DNA from: Amphimedon queenslandica
Lineage: Eukaryota > Porifera > Demospongiae > Haplosclerida > Niphatidae
Direction: 5' to 3'
DNA: 64,000 nt
Assembly: GCF_000090795.2 (NCBI RefSeq)
Contig: NW_003546257.1
Span: 235,809-299,808, forward strand
Part shown: positions 21,601-35,179 of the stretch, in pieces
How the letters are laid out: each line of letters opens with the position of its first letter
How positions within the stretch are numbered: the stretch's first letter is position 1
Notes under the pieces: generated by a model
Told to the model about the DNA's origin: nothing
The model's database searches: none
What the model saw: only the letters and a program-made list of their open reading frames with translations
Position numbers and translations under genes: made by a program

Positions 21601-24279
21601 CAAAGAAAAATGATCAAGAAGAAGCAGAAATTGGAGGTAAGGTGACAAATAAATATTCATTCCTTTAAAAAACATATTTTAGTTAAATCGATCAGAGAGC
21701 TCAAGCAGTAATGCGAGGCCACACCTTCTCCAAGACTTTAAAGTCGTGAGTATCATAGCTAACAAGGTAAGATACTCTTGTGAACACTAAGTGCCGTATA
21801 CAGTATATCCATCATACATGTAGGTCCTACTGACTGAAAGCAAGCATACAGGACAGAGATTTGTATTCAAGGTATATGATATTATTTATGGGTTGTCCTA
21901 ACCACTTGTAATGATCTACTGTAGGTACTTCACAAGCAGCTGTCAGTTCAAGACAGGACTCAGGTGGTGCGTGGGCGGATACCCAGGAGCAAGAACAGAA
22001 CACCTGTAAGTTTAAATAAAATGATATTAAAATAATTTTAATAATTTTAGTCTCAATGCCCTTATATGGTAAAACTATTGCACCATTACGAGACAGTATC
22101 GAATCGTATCTTTCTCCTCCTGGAGCATATTAAAAATGGCCGACTAGTCCATCACGTTCAATCAATCAGAGACCACCAACTTGGAAGGAGGCTCCAAGAG
22201 AGAGAGGAGAGGCGGAGGAGAAAGAGAGAGAAGAAAAGACTAAGAGAGCAAGGAGAAGAATTGGCTAGGATTGTCATCGGACAAGAGAGCAGTACTTTAT
22301 CTCCAGGCCCTCCATTATCCCCTAATGTATCCTCAGAGTCCTTAAATATGACCCAGAGTCCCATCTCGCTGCCTCACTCTCACGGCAGTCCTAATCAAGA
22401 CCCTCCTCCTACGCTCGAGCCTAAAAATGAAGACGACTATATACAATATTTGATGGATAATTTAAGTCCACCGACCGAACTACCAGTTACTAGCAGCATT
22501 GGGAGTAGCATTGGTGGAGGGAGTGGTGATGGAGACGAAGAAGATGAGAAAGAAGACATGCTGGATGTATTAAGGAAGCAAATGGAAGAGCTTTGCAAAG
22601 AAGACGAGGAAGAGTTGAGTAGCAAAGCAACAAGAGAAGATGATGCTGATGATTCAGCAATACTTGACAGAGAAGATGAAGCTGAGATTCAAGCTATATT
22701 ACAGGAGGGAGATGGTAAAGAGAATGATGATTCATTAAGTAAAGAGGATGATGGTTCATTAATAGAAGATACTAATAAAGAGGATGATGATTTATTAGGA
22801 GATCAAGAGCAGCTTCTTGAGTTGGAGAAGCACTTATCTGCATTCACTTCTCTTTCTGCACCAGATAATAACAGCGACCTCCTACAACTCAACCTTAGTC
22901 AGGATAATGATAATACAACTACTGCTGATCCTACTGATATAGTACCCAGTAGTAGTAATGATGATATTCATACTAGCACTGATCCACCTAACACTAGCAG
23001 TAGTAATAATGAAGATAAAGGCAGCTCTAAACCTGATGTTATAGACAATGGGGACAAAGGCAGCCAAGAGGAAATTATTACAAATGGGATTGATGCTTCT
23101 AGTGGTAAAGATAGTGTCACCAACGAACCTGTATCTGCAGATAATGATAATAATGATAATACCAGTAGTGATCAATCTTCATCCACCACCATTAATGTCG
23201 TACCACCAACTCCAACCACACCTACGTCTCAGCCTCGCCCCATTCCAGCAAAACCCTCGGCTTCAAGTTTATCAGGAGGAGGAGATGTCTCTAGACCAGC
23301 TGAAGGAATAAAAAAGTGAGTCTTATGAGTAACCTTTGTAGCGTTTACTTCTCGTTACTGTTAGACTCTCGTCTAGGCAGAGTACTCCACAGTTCTCTCC
23401 TGTTGTATCGCTGAGAGGATCACCAGAGACTGGTCCCAGTCAGGAGTGGGAGAAACAACTGGACAGTGACATTAAGAAATGGGCAGCTCAATTAGTCATA
23501 GCATTGGAGCATCTACACTCCAATGGTATCATATGCAGGTTAGTTTAGTAATAGCTACTCCTTTTTTGCAGATTGCAGCATATACAGTGATAGTAATAAT
23601 TGATTATTTTTATTATTATAGAGACCTCCACTCAGACAATATTCTGATTAATGACTCAGGTAAAATTAATTACTATTTTTTCATGTGAAAGTAAGATGGT
23701 ACATGGTACATCCTCTTATAGGGGACGTTCGTTTAACTTATTTTGGTCAGTGGGACTATATACCGAATTCTGTGAAGACCGAGGCTGTACAGAGAATGTA
23801 TGTAGCACCAGGTAAAGCATCATACTAATATAGGAGGGCATAATGACTGCATGTATTTATGGTTGTAGAGCTTAGCGGGTTAGATGAAGCTACAGTGAGT
23901 GCTGACTGGTGGAGTTTAGGAGCCATTTTATTTGAGCTGTTGACTGGGGAGCTGTTGGTTCACTGCCATCCAGGAGGAATACACTCCCATATACCTATTG
24001 TTGTACCTGGTAAGGTCTCGCCAGAGGCCAAATCACTAATAGAACAAGTAAGAAACTAAACCTAGCTGAGCTGTCTTACTCCCTTTTTGTTTAGTTGCTG
24101 CAGGTTAATCCTTTAGAAAGAATTGGTAAGCTACAAAAAAGGATCCTGTACATCATTTATAATGTATCTCTCTCTTTTATGCTTAATGTGTAGGTTCTGG
24201 CTTAAATGGCACTGATGATATCAAGTCACATCCATTCTTTAGCACTATAGACTGGAAGAGTTTATATAATCAGAGATGA
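18669..24279 (+). CDS. RPS6KC1: RPS6KC1/RPK118-type PX-MIT pseudokinase
   Basis: The family binds PI3P on endosomes and sphingosine kinase. About 19 exons can be placed, from 18669-18830 through 22051-23315 (large) to 24194-24279. Domains: PX (FQDSAISVIGGSF..., CECWKRYSDFLKLSKQLEHI, RFKESVIEERRVSAETLLQYC), a Ser/Pro linker, MIT (AGKLITQGLEYESTGQLDESFDLFKAGVDVLLNG, then DMNSSRREAVRQKTAEYLQYAE), a kinase N-lobe with the lysine in RFVFKVLHKQL, an acidic low-complexity insert of about 350 residues in exon 13, then the C-lobe (WAAQLVIALEHLHSNGIICRDL, DNILIND). The DFG position reads TYF, so the metal-binding Asp is absent, as in human RPS6KC1; a pseudokinase is likely. DWWSLGAILFELLTGELLVHCHP and the end KSHPFF..IDWKSL match the family. 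The ATG at 18669 is preferred to one at 18630, which lies nearer the ARL2 start and adds residues without family support. Confidence 0.94.
20750..21330. repeat. Intronic ~190-bp tandem repeat (family R, inverted), RPS6KC1 intron 8
   Basis: Three units of the family also seen in LRR1, here reading ccctgtactatagcccatgg on the plus strand. The array occupies most of the intron between the exons at 20488-20743 and 21537-21636, splitting the MIT domain. Confidence 0.85.
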
Positions 24280-24523
24280 TCTAAATTTATTGCACATTAA
24301 TTGTTTAGATATGCCAATAGTAGCTAATTCTTTTTTAATTATGTTATATTATTTATATAAAATTGCTTAATTTTTGTTTTTAAAAACTACTTGTTTTTGA
24401 TGCGATAAAGTTACTGCAGGAGAGCTGTGCACATACAATGATGCTACAATGATTATTGAACAATAGTATCTAGCACAAATAGTTATTAAAGCAAAAAGTA
24501 TATAGTCTAGTAGTTTATTTTTT

Positions 24524-25387
24524 TTATTTCTCTTTATTAGCCATCATTTCTTTTAAGTAACCATCAACGGCACTATTAAACTTATCTGGTGTTGTAATTT
24601 GCATAATATGAGCACCTTCTTCTATCAGAACCAACTGACTACCAGGAATCAAATCCTTGACTAGCTTTGCTTGATCAAGTGTCGTCATGTGATCATTTTC
24701 GCCATGAAGGATAACTGTGGGGCATTTTATTTGACTCAACTCGTCAGAGCATAACATTCCATTCTTATCTTTGACATACTCGTATGTCTCAAGTACAGAA
24801 TCGGTGAATCTGCCCCAAAGAGTTTGCAAAGTGTTTTCACTGCCATATATTTCAATAAACTTTTTGCATGCCTCTGGATGTTCTGAAAGCCCTTTAATAA
24901 TGTCCCTCATACTTTCCGAAACTTCCAGATCGCGTTCACTATAGTGTATCCTGGAGCCCCATGTAATCATTCCTTGGACAGCATCAGGGAAGAGGGAAGC
25001 AAGATACATTGCAGTGAGACCTCCACCACACCAACCAACAACCAAGTATTTCTCATACCCCAAGTACTTCATTATCTCGTATGCATCCCTTGCATCAACC
25101 TTTGTATGGTGCTCCGGTGCTACTGAGAAGGTCCTTGGGACTTCGTGAGAGTATCCATATCCTCTTGGATCGAAAGAGATCACTGTATATCCACTGCCAC
25201 TTTTGCCAAAATATTCTAATTGGAAAGGAAAGGAAAGTACAGTCGGTGTTGCTGCCCCGGGGAGAAACAGGACAGGAGTTGGTCCATCTCCACTTATGAT
25301 GCAATAAAGCTCAACGCCATTAACAGGGATTTTGATTTCTCTCCTACACTTTTGCTGTTCCTGTTCCACTTCTTCCATCATAGACAT
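24524..25387 (-). CDS. BPHL: BPHL-like alpha/beta hydrolase with a cysteine nucleophile
   Basis: The human relative, biphenyl hydrolase-like protein, cleaves amino-acid esters and homocysteine thiolactone. This is a single-exon gene of 287 residues. The first real ATG is at 25387 (MSMMEEVEQEQQ); the frame is open a little further upstream but only with TTG. The fold markers are clear: VLFLPGAATP near the oxyanion loop, DPRGYGYS, the nucleophile elbow, HGENDH with the acid residue, and EEGAHIMQ with the catalytic His. The elbow reads GWCGGG where BPHL has GWSDGG, so Cys (TGT) replaces the catalytic Ser and Gly follows in place of Asp. A Cys-Asp-His triad is known in dienelactone hydrolases, so activity is possible but altered; loss of hydrolase function is the alternative. 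There is no clear mitochondrial targeting extension. The single-exon structure among intron-rich neighbours could mean retroposition. Confidence 0.88.
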   Translation of the reverse strand: MSMMEEVEQEQQKCRREIKIPVNGVELYCIISGDGPTPVLFLPGAATPTVLSFPFQLEYFGKSGSGYTVISFDPRGYGYSHEVPRTFSVAPEHHTKVDARDAYEIMKYLGYEKYLVVGWCGGGLTAMYLASLFPDAVQGMITWGSRIHYSERDLEVSESMRDIIKGLSEHPEACKKFIEIYGSENTLQTLWGRFTDSVLETYEYVKDKNGMLCSDELSQIKCPTVILHGENDHMTTLDQAKLVKDLIPGSQLVLIEEGAHIMQITTPDKFNSAVDGYLKEMMANKEK

Positions 25388-25467
25388 AAATATAGCTAGG
25401 TGGGCGCGCCGCAATAATTACAATTAGCTCTATAGGGGTTGAGACAAGAGAGACACGTGTATGTATC
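25388..25467. promoter_or_regulatory. 80-bp divergent promoter BPHL-like/RIOX1 with CACGTG
   Basis: The two start codons are 80 bp apart. CACGTG lies at 25454-25459, nine bases before the RIOX1 ATG. No TATA box is visible. Confidence 0.55.
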
Positions 25468-28041
<2,574 letters not shown>

Positions 28042-28595
28042 TCATAACTGGACCATTGTAATTAATATTACTCAGCAAATTAATAACTTGTGTTGTAGTT
28101 TGTATATTGGGTGTGGCACATGTAGCTTCATATGGATCCGCTCAAAATCATCTTATTTGACTTAATAAAATTTTCATGTGGAATAACTTAGCAATTTTAC
28201 ATTAAAGCCTGGTCATAAAATGCAACGCAAACGAGCGCTAAATTTAATTTTGTGTGAAGTTTGAAACGTTTTTGTATCAAAAGGTCAAATCACCTGTGCA
28301 CTTCTTGACCATTTCATCGAATGTATATCATAATGCAGATATACAATAATGGTATAGTGGGAGTAACCAAAGTGCAAGGCAATGACTTTTTGATGTAAGG
28401 TTTCGTATGCCCCCTTACATCAAATAATAACTTAACCGCATGCTCACAATTGCTTGTGTGCTGACTGCTGATCACACTATGGGCTTATTCCACACAGTTT
28501 ATTGAGTTTAGTTTGCAAATTTGTGACTGAATAAACATTTCTTATCAAACAAGAGATAAAATAATGATCAAGTTAAGGATCTTTTAGAAATGGGT
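28042..28595. other. Intergenic region RIOX1/H4
   Basis: About 550 bp between converging 3' ends. It has scattered ATG-rich AT sequence and a short inverted match around 28395-28425 (ttttgatgtaagg ... ccttacatcaaa). No gene is supported. Confidence 0.45.
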
Positions 28596-28611
28596 GGCTC
28601 TGAAAAGAGCC
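28596..28611 (-). terminator. Histone mRNA 3' stem-loop
   Basis: The minus strand reads GGCTCTTTTCAGAGCC followed by ACCCA: the canonical metazoan six-base-pair stem, four-base loop and downstream ACCCA for SLBP-dependent, non-polyadenylated histone mRNA. It lies 50 bases after the H4 stop codon. Confidence 0.97.
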
Positions 28612-28660
28612 GGTTGAAAAGATGGTGTATAGAAGTTCAGTGGTTGGGGGCTTGAGATGT

Positions 28661-28978
<318 letters not shown>

Positions 28979-29055
28979 TTATTCTTGTTTAAGAGATTAG
29001 AGCAACTGAGAGTGAACTTCAACTTGACAGTGACTGTCTTGGGCTCAGCTCAACC

Positions 29056-29062
29056 TTTTATA
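29056..29062 (-). promoter_or_regulatory. TATA box of histone H4
   Basis: TATAAAA on the minus strand, 84-90 bp before the H4 ATG. A CACGTG site lies further upstream at 29113-29118, between the H4 and DRAP1 starts. Confidence 0.7.
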
Positions 29063-29263
29063 TGAAATAGCCTCCTGGATGGCATCGTGATATTATTGCT
29101 GAGCTCAGCAGTCACGTGAGCTAAGTTTTGGCGCCAACCCACAGGGCCAAGTGATCCGCAAGGTCGAAATCTAATTAATTATTCATAGTTATTAATTATT
29201 CATAGTTAATAAGTTTATTAAGGAGAGTTAGCCACGCCTTTCTTTCAATCAAGAAAGGACACC

Positions 29264-29914
29264 ATGCCTCCAAAGAGAAGGAAATTCGATTCCAGGTTCC
29301 CAGCTGTAAGTTACTCTGGCCTTACATCTTCTCAGTCTAGCTCTCTCCCTTGTTTTAGGCTCGCATTAAGAAGATAATGCAGCTTGATGACGATGTAGGA
29401 AGAGTAGCAACAGCTGTACCAATCCTGATATGTATCCTCCTCCACACATCATCCACACACACGTACACTACACACCAGACCAGCTAAATCAGTACATTAA
29501 ATGAGAATTGTATCATTCTTGAAGCGTTTGGCCGTCAGATGAGTATTAAAATGTGTAGTTAATGAGTCTTGGCATGTGTACATTAGTTAAGTGAAACAGT
29601 TTTAAATTTCATCCTGTCTCTTTTTATTAAGTGTTATTTTCCTTAGCATTCCTTTAGCACGTGCTGTTGAGATATTCTTGCAGGCAATATTGACTAAAAG
29701 CAGTGAGTATGCTGGATCACGTAATGCAAAGACCTTGACCGTTGGTCACCTGTAAGTCAACTCGATTACTTTTATGATCATTATTTGAGTCAACAGGAAG
29801 CATTGCATTGAAAAGGAGGAGCAATGGGACTTTTTAAAAGACCTCACTGCCAAGGTCCCTGATGTTTCTGGCTGTAACGAGAATGAAGAATCACCTAAAA
29901 GAGGACGGTAAGTC

Positions 29915-29990
<76 letters not shown>

Positions 29991-30534
29991 TCATTTTTAC
30001 TTTCTCTCTAGGAAAAGGAAGAATAGCGCATCAAAGGCTCCTTCTGGATCTGGCAGTTCAAGTAAGAAAAAGTTAAAGAAGAAAGCAGAAGAGCCAGAGG
30101 AGGAGGATGAAGATAAGGAGCAGGAGAGCGAACAAGAAGATGTATGTATTTTAAGCGAATAGTGAAACTATTGCAGTATTTCTTCCTTTTGCTAGGAGTC
30201 AGACACTAGTTCCCCTGCTTCAGCTCAAAGCAGTAACTCGACCAACAAGAAACCTTCAGTGGATCCTTCTCCACTTGCCATCCTACACAAACGACTTTCA
30301 GCAAACGTCTCCTCTTCATCTCCATCTCCTCCCTCCAGTTCTGCTCCTCCTCCTCCTCTTAGTACAACACAGTCTCCTCTCTCAGCTCTTGCTGCTAAAC
30401 TCAATTCAAAAGCCACGCCCAGTCCCCTTCTTGCATATGCTAGTTCTCTTCCTTCAGCTAATGTAGCTGTTGCTGGTTTAGTGGGTGGGGCAACAAGCCA
30501 TGGCAACAGTGACGAGGAGGACTATGATGCATGA
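29264..30534 (+). CDS. DRAP1: DRAP1/NC2-alpha transcription repressor subunit
   Basis: NC2-alpha pairs with NC2-beta (DR1) through histone folds, clamps TBP on DNA and blocks TFIIA/TFIIB. Six exons: 29264-29305, 29359-29431, 29658-29751, 29797-29907, 30012-30141 and 30196-30534. [28 protein letters not shown], shown in two exons, matches the human start [28 protein letters not shown] closely. SRAVEIFLQAIL, SRNAKTLTVGHLKHCIE and WDFLKDLTAKVPD complete the fold. After the fold come a Lys/Ser stretch, an acidic tract and a Ser/Pro-rich tail, ending in DEEDYDA like the vertebrate DEEDYDS. It lies head to head with histone H4, starts 291 bp apart. Confidence 0.96.
29918..29990. repeat. (AAT)n microsatellite in DRAP1 intron 4
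   Basis: About 70 bp of near-perfect AAT/ATT triplets fill most of the intron between the exons ending at 29907 and starting at 30012. Poly-Tyr and poly-Ile frames across it are artefacts. Confidence 0.9.
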
Positions 30535-30762
30535 AGTGGTTTCGTTGTTGTTCTTTCTTTTTGTTCCACTTTGAAAAAAAAAGATTATTAAAAATTTAAA
30601 TTATTATTTAGTCCCTATAGAGTACAAAAGAAAACAAATTAAAATTTTATTTAAAAAATTTAGGCCACAAAATTATTAATAAATTGATTAAATTAAGTAA
30701 GTGAAGATAAATTTTGATTTGTGAATAGAATTAATGTCTAGATTGCATGTGTAAAAAGTCAA

Positions 30763-33252
30763 TCAGGATGTTGAATCTCCTCTCCTTTCTCCTCTGTGAC
30801 GTACAACAGGAGGCTCCTCCTCCCTTCCCTGAGTCCGGTAATTAGGAGGTGGGGTTCCAGAATGAGGTTGATCCTCAATGTCAGTGAAGTCGCTGACATC
30901 ACTGGTAGCAATCTCGGTAGCCGAACTGATGGTACTCACGTTATCAGAAGTATCATTAGCTCTTGCTGCTCCTCCTCCTCCTGATCCATCTGGAATAAAG
31001 ACAATAATAATAAGAAATATAGTCTTGTACTCTTGTTAGCTTATAATTTATATAAACCTGTTGAAAGCTCTTCAATATGTTCTTGTCCTCTTTCCTCATC
31101 TTCTTCCGGAATAGGCTCCAGCTATAAAATAAAAATTTAAAATCATTACACTCCCTCCTCACTCTCTTCTCTTACTCCTCCTCCTCCTCCCCCTGAGTGG
31201 CGTCTAGTGTTCACTCTGTGATTCAAGTATCTTTGCTGTATTCTGAACTGGTTCATTCTGTCCATCATCTTCCTAGCCCACAGTAGGACTGTCACGCCAC
31301 TGATTGAAAAGAAGAGCCCACTCACTATTATAATAGCCATTGATATCGGCCAATGGTAGAGATAAAACCTAACATAATGTACAATTATATTTTTGGTAAG
31401 TAGCGTGCTCGTTTATGTATAAAAAAGCAGTATAGAGTAGTTGATGTGCTTACGATAATCCAGTAAAGTTAGCATCAAATGTGAGTTTGGTTGAGTATAA
31501 CTGTATCTTGTGAGACATGATAGTCACTATGGCATTAGTAGACCCGTCAGACTGTAAAAGAAAAAGAGAATATTTATTTTTAAGTTTTTACTAATCGTAC
31601 AAAGTGTGATTCCTGGAAGTTATCAAACATGACGACAGAGAGTGTTTGCTTTTCTTCCGTTAGGCCAAGGACAAGAGGAAAAGAGAAGAAAGCAGTCGAG
31701 AGAGTGTGCAGCAATGACGACTTGTAATGGAGGACAGCCTATGAAAGAAGGAGGAACATGGCAGGTTTGAAGAGGAAGTGTATACTCACTGATCTAATGG
31801 AGGAACCAGTAACTTTACCGGTCTTTGAATACAATGTCAGATTAACCATGAACATACCTGAGGGTACATACATGTATGTAAATCAATGAAAGGAGAAGAG
31901 CCTTCTTGTTTTTTTTTTCACTTACCGAGATCAGCATTCTGTGGACTCTCTGGCATTTCAAGCTCAACGGCTATGGAGTAGGCATGGCCTGGAGTCAATA
32001 ACCTGTCACCGGAACTGGAGAGGAAAAACTCAGCCATTGGATATGAACAGGACTAAGGGGAAAACAAAATTGGGACATTCTAAATGGCCATAACTCAAAA
32101 AATTCAAGTCGGAATCAGCTCAAACTTTTTATATAGCATAAGCACATCAATATGTATCAGAAAATGTAATAAAAATTTGGGGTGATTTTGGAGCCATTTT
32201 TTTGGAAAAAACCATGGGCTATAGTACAGGGAAATTTTCAGATTTTGGCACATTTCTTCAAATAGCCATAACTCAAAAATTTGAGCTTGGAATCAGCTCA
32301 AACTTTCTACACAGCATAAGTACATCAATATGTATCAAAAAATGTAATAAAAATTGGCAGTGACTTTAGAACCATTTTTCGGAAAAAACCATGGGCTATA
32401 GTACAGAGAATTTTTCAGATTTTGGCACATTTCTTCAAATAGCCATAACTCAAAAATTTGAGCTTGGAATCAGCTCAAACTTTCTACATAGCATAAGGAC
32501 ATCAATATGTATCAGAAAAATGAGTGAGAGCTTAAATGATAGAATTAAATTATAATTATTCATACCTTTGCTTCATTTCGAGGTATCCGATTGAATGCAA
32601 AGTTTGAAACAGAGTCCTGATGATGTTCTCCAGTGAGACACTTAGGGCTGAAACATAAAACATAAACACGATCATACATAAAACACGCACTATCTACAAT
32701 AAACGTTATAATCAGTTCATCAGTAGAAGCTGAATAAATACTTTAATACAAAACATGACTCTTGTGGAATGCAAAACAAGCCTCATCATCATTCCAAATA
32801 TAATGGACTCTAATAAATTATTATTAAAGAAATGAAATTATGAAATTCCTTTGTAATTTTACTCGTCTCCATATAAACAGCATACTAAATAAAGCCAGTA
32901 CTAAATCAGCTTATACTGATATAAAAGCACCCCATTGGCTCAGTACTCACAATAGTATGGTACATTTCACATGCACAAACACTAAAATTGCATTATTCTT
33001 TATCAGGAGTTGTGTTTTTATAAAGTCTCATGTTATAGTGATCCTATCTTACTTAAAGTAGAGGTGGACCGGTAGAATGTGGGTCTTCTGTGGTACCATT
33101 AGCTGCCTGAGGACAGCATAAATTGTCATTGATAAGAAGAGATAGCTCATGAAGATGATGAAGGTAAGGGCGAGTTTCATGAAGAATCCTCTCGTGGCAT
33201 TGAGAGCAAACTGCCATACTCTGTTTAACCGATTGAATAGTCTTGAAAGCAT
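30763..33252 (-). CDS. BSCL2: Seipin (BSCL2), ER lipid-droplet assembly protein
   Basis: Seipin forms ER rings at lipid-droplet contact sites. Exons run about 33053-33252, 32566-32647, 31926-32052, 31790-31857, 31601-31738, 31454-31551, 31148-31368 and two more to the stop at 30763. The N-terminal membrane helix is LALTFIIFMSYLFLSMTIYAVL. The lumenal domain is recognisable: ILPVHLYF, CSYPMAEFFLSSSGDRLL, YSIAVELEMPESPQNADLGM, VLHYKSSLLHTLSTAFFSFP, KQTLSVVMFDNF and LTFDANFTGLSFYLYHWP. A second helix (ISMAIIIVSGLFFSISGVTVLL) and a Ser/Glu/Gly-rich cytosolic tail follow. The first ATG in frame is at 33252; the frame is open slightly further upstream only through a TTG. An intron holds repeat family R at 32080-32525. 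Divergent from PIG-F. Confidence 0.94.
32080..32525. repeat. Intronic ~190-bp tandem repeat (family R), seipin intron 2
   Basis: Two and a half units in forward orientation on the plus strand (aaaccatgggctatag, aatcagctcaaactttctaca), therefore antisense to the seipin transcript. The array lies between the exons at 31926-32052 and 32566-32647. Confidence 0.85.
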
Positions 33253-33382
33253 CCTAATATAGCTCCTTTCTAGTGTCTTTTGATGCTCCAAAATCAAGTC
33301 CTCCTTTGGTGAGCTTTAATTAGAACAAATATTTAACTTATAGGTGTAGTCTACCACGCCCGTATGAATGCGTAGGTGTACC

Positions 33383-33388
33383 CACGTG
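33383..33388. promoter_or_regulatory. CACGTG in the seipin/PIG-F divergent promoter
   Basis: The palindrome lies 18 bp before the PIG-F ATG and 131 bp from the seipin ATG, in a 153-bp divergent interval without a TATA box. Confidence 0.45.
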
Positions 33389-33405
33389 CTTTCATGTGGT
33401 TAAAC

Positions 33406-34060
33406 ATGGCGACCGGAAATAGTTTTATTTTCCCTGGATTAGTTTTATCTGGAGGTATTGCAGTGTTTTATGTGATTGCTGTATTGTTTGGGGCACCAAT
33501 CTTCAGGTGGGGGAGCAGAACTAATTTTTAGAATTAAAATTACAATTATTTTATTTTATTTTTAGTCAGTTTTACGAAACTATGCTCTGGTCCACATTAA
33601 TGTCCTCATTAATATTCATACCCTGCTTAACATTATTGCAATGGACACCCAATGAATGGACGGAAACTCTTTTATTTATGTAAGCTATCACAGTAATTGA
33701 ATAAAAATAAAATAAATTATTTAATTTTATAGTAAAAGTCGATATACAATGAGGCAGTTTTATTGTGCAGTGAATGCAATAGCTGTACTGACGGGTTCAT
33801 GGATAGGAGCAGCTGTACTGTTACTAGACTGGGACACTCAATGGAAGGTATGGCATACATTACATCTACTGTATCTACTCTTGTACGTGTAGATAAATAT
33901 TTAATTATATGTTGTAATATTGAAATGTGTAAAAAGGTTGGGCCAATTTTTAATGATTGAATTTTTGTTGTAGGCGTGGCCCATTCCATGTTGTATTGGC
34001 TCATTACTGGGAGGTGTGGTCAGTTTACTGATTGTTATAATGAGACGCCTTTTTTGGTAA
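33406..34060 (+). CDS. PIGF: PIG-F homologue (GPI-anchor ethanolamine-phosphate step), short form
   Basis: PIG-F stabilises PIG-O and PIG-G, the enzymes that add ethanolamine phosphate to GPI in the ER. Four exons (33406-33506, 33566-33679, 33733-33847, 33974-34060) give 138 residues. Matches to the family's second half are clear: VLFGAPI, FETMLWSTLMSSLIFIPCLTLL-like segment, AVLTGSWIGAAVLLLDWDTQWKAWPIPC and IGSLLGGVVSLLIV. The human protein has about 219 residues, so roughly the first 75, with two membrane spans, are absent here. Either this is a genuine short form or an upstream exon is missed, but only 153 bp separate the ATG from seipin. The last exon has been copied 871 bp downstream. 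Confidence 0.85.
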
Positions 34061-34240
34061 CGTGTGTGTGTGTGTATATGCGTCTGTATACATGCAAGGG
34101 ATTGCCCTAGGAAGATCCCCTAATTAAAAGATACTTGATTAGCACAAGAACATAATTAATTTGAATATATACAAGTATGATTGGAATGTCGAATAACCTG
34201 TGATTTCCTGGTATTATTTTGTTCATTAATTGTTCTATAT

Positions 34241-34411
34241 TTAACTGAATGAGGCAACAATGCATGCCTTTGAAGAATCATTGTTTGATGCCTGTATTGG
34301 ACGCCTTTTCTGTCTTGAGTTTCTTTTCCTAAGAGCCAAAACTAATCCAAATATGAGCAGTACTGTCATGAAAGACAATGGAGTTATTATAAAGAACCAT
34401 ATCAATATCAT
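34241..34411 (-). CDS. Small single-pass membrane protein, cluster member A
   Basis: Unrecognised 56-residue protein. One membrane helix (residues 1-24, MILIWFFIITPLSF onwards, then VLLIFGLVLAL) is followed by a strongly basic juxtamembrane stretch RKRNSRQKRR and then PIQASNNDSSK. The positive-inside rule puts the tail in the cytosol. It lies inside copy 1 of the tandem duplication and corresponds in position and layout to member B. CACGTG lies 143 bp upstream at 34554-34559. It belongs to an array of at least ten such genes on this strand. An upstream 5' exon with no coding change is possible. Confidence 0.65.
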   Translation of the reverse strand: MILIWFFIITPLSFMTVLLIFGLVLALRKRNSRQKRRPIQASNNDSSKACIVASFS

Positions 34412-34844
34412 GATCAGTGGTCAGAGCTTCCTTTATCTTATATAGTGTGGTTTAGATCTATAAACATGGAGAAGAGTTATCAGTAATTGATCTTCTGATG
34501 TCAACGTACTGGTTTTTATAATGCGGTCAGTTGAGTTAGGTGGCCTGAGCTAGCACGTGATAACACATGCATTATTCATAGCTTTATATCACGAGATTAC
34601 AGTGGGATTTGGGAGGGTAGTATCTTTAGTCTTATCAATTCTTATTGTTGCTATATGACCTTCTCCGTCTCTCTCTTCCTTTCATTAAATACCATTGCTC
34701 AAGCAGTAGGGATATTTACTGGGAAATTTTCTCCCAAACTGCTGGCTATTTGAATTGTAATAAATTAAATATTTAATTATTATAGTAATATTGAAATGTG
34801 TAAAAAGGTTGGGCCAGTTTTTAATCATTGCATTTTTGTTGTAG

Positions 34845-34931
34845 GTGTGGCCCATTCCATGTTATATTGGTTCATTACTGGGAGGTGTGGTCAGTTTACT
34901 GATTGTTATAATGAGACGCCTTTTTTGGTAA
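34845..34931 (+). pseudogene. Duplicated last exon of PIG-F
   Basis: An 87-bp copy of the PIG-F terminal exon with its branch/acceptor region and stop codon preserved. Reading as V-WPIPCYIGSLLGGVVSLL, it differs from the original at three bases (two amino-acid changes). It could serve as an alternative last exon, because the acceptor and phase are intact, or be a passenger of the duplication. The rest of PIG-F is not duplicated. Confidence 0.8.
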
Positions 34932-35179
34932 CATGTGTGTGTATGCGCCTGTATACATGCAAGGGATTGTAAGACCCCTGTCTAATTAGAAGATTGATGA
35001 TTGACAAAAGAAAATAATTAATTTGAATATTAACAAGATTGGAATAATTAAATGATCTATGACCTGTGTCAATATAATTAATTAATTTGACTATTAACAA
35101 AAAGATTGGAGTATCGAATAACGTACGACCTATATCAGTATGTCTCTAATATTTGGTTTATTGTTCTATTCTTTGGAAG

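Noticed and set aside
25388-25414. Longer N-terminus for the BPHL-like protein
   Set aside because: The upstream nine codons start with TTG, not ATG; the first ATG is at 25387.
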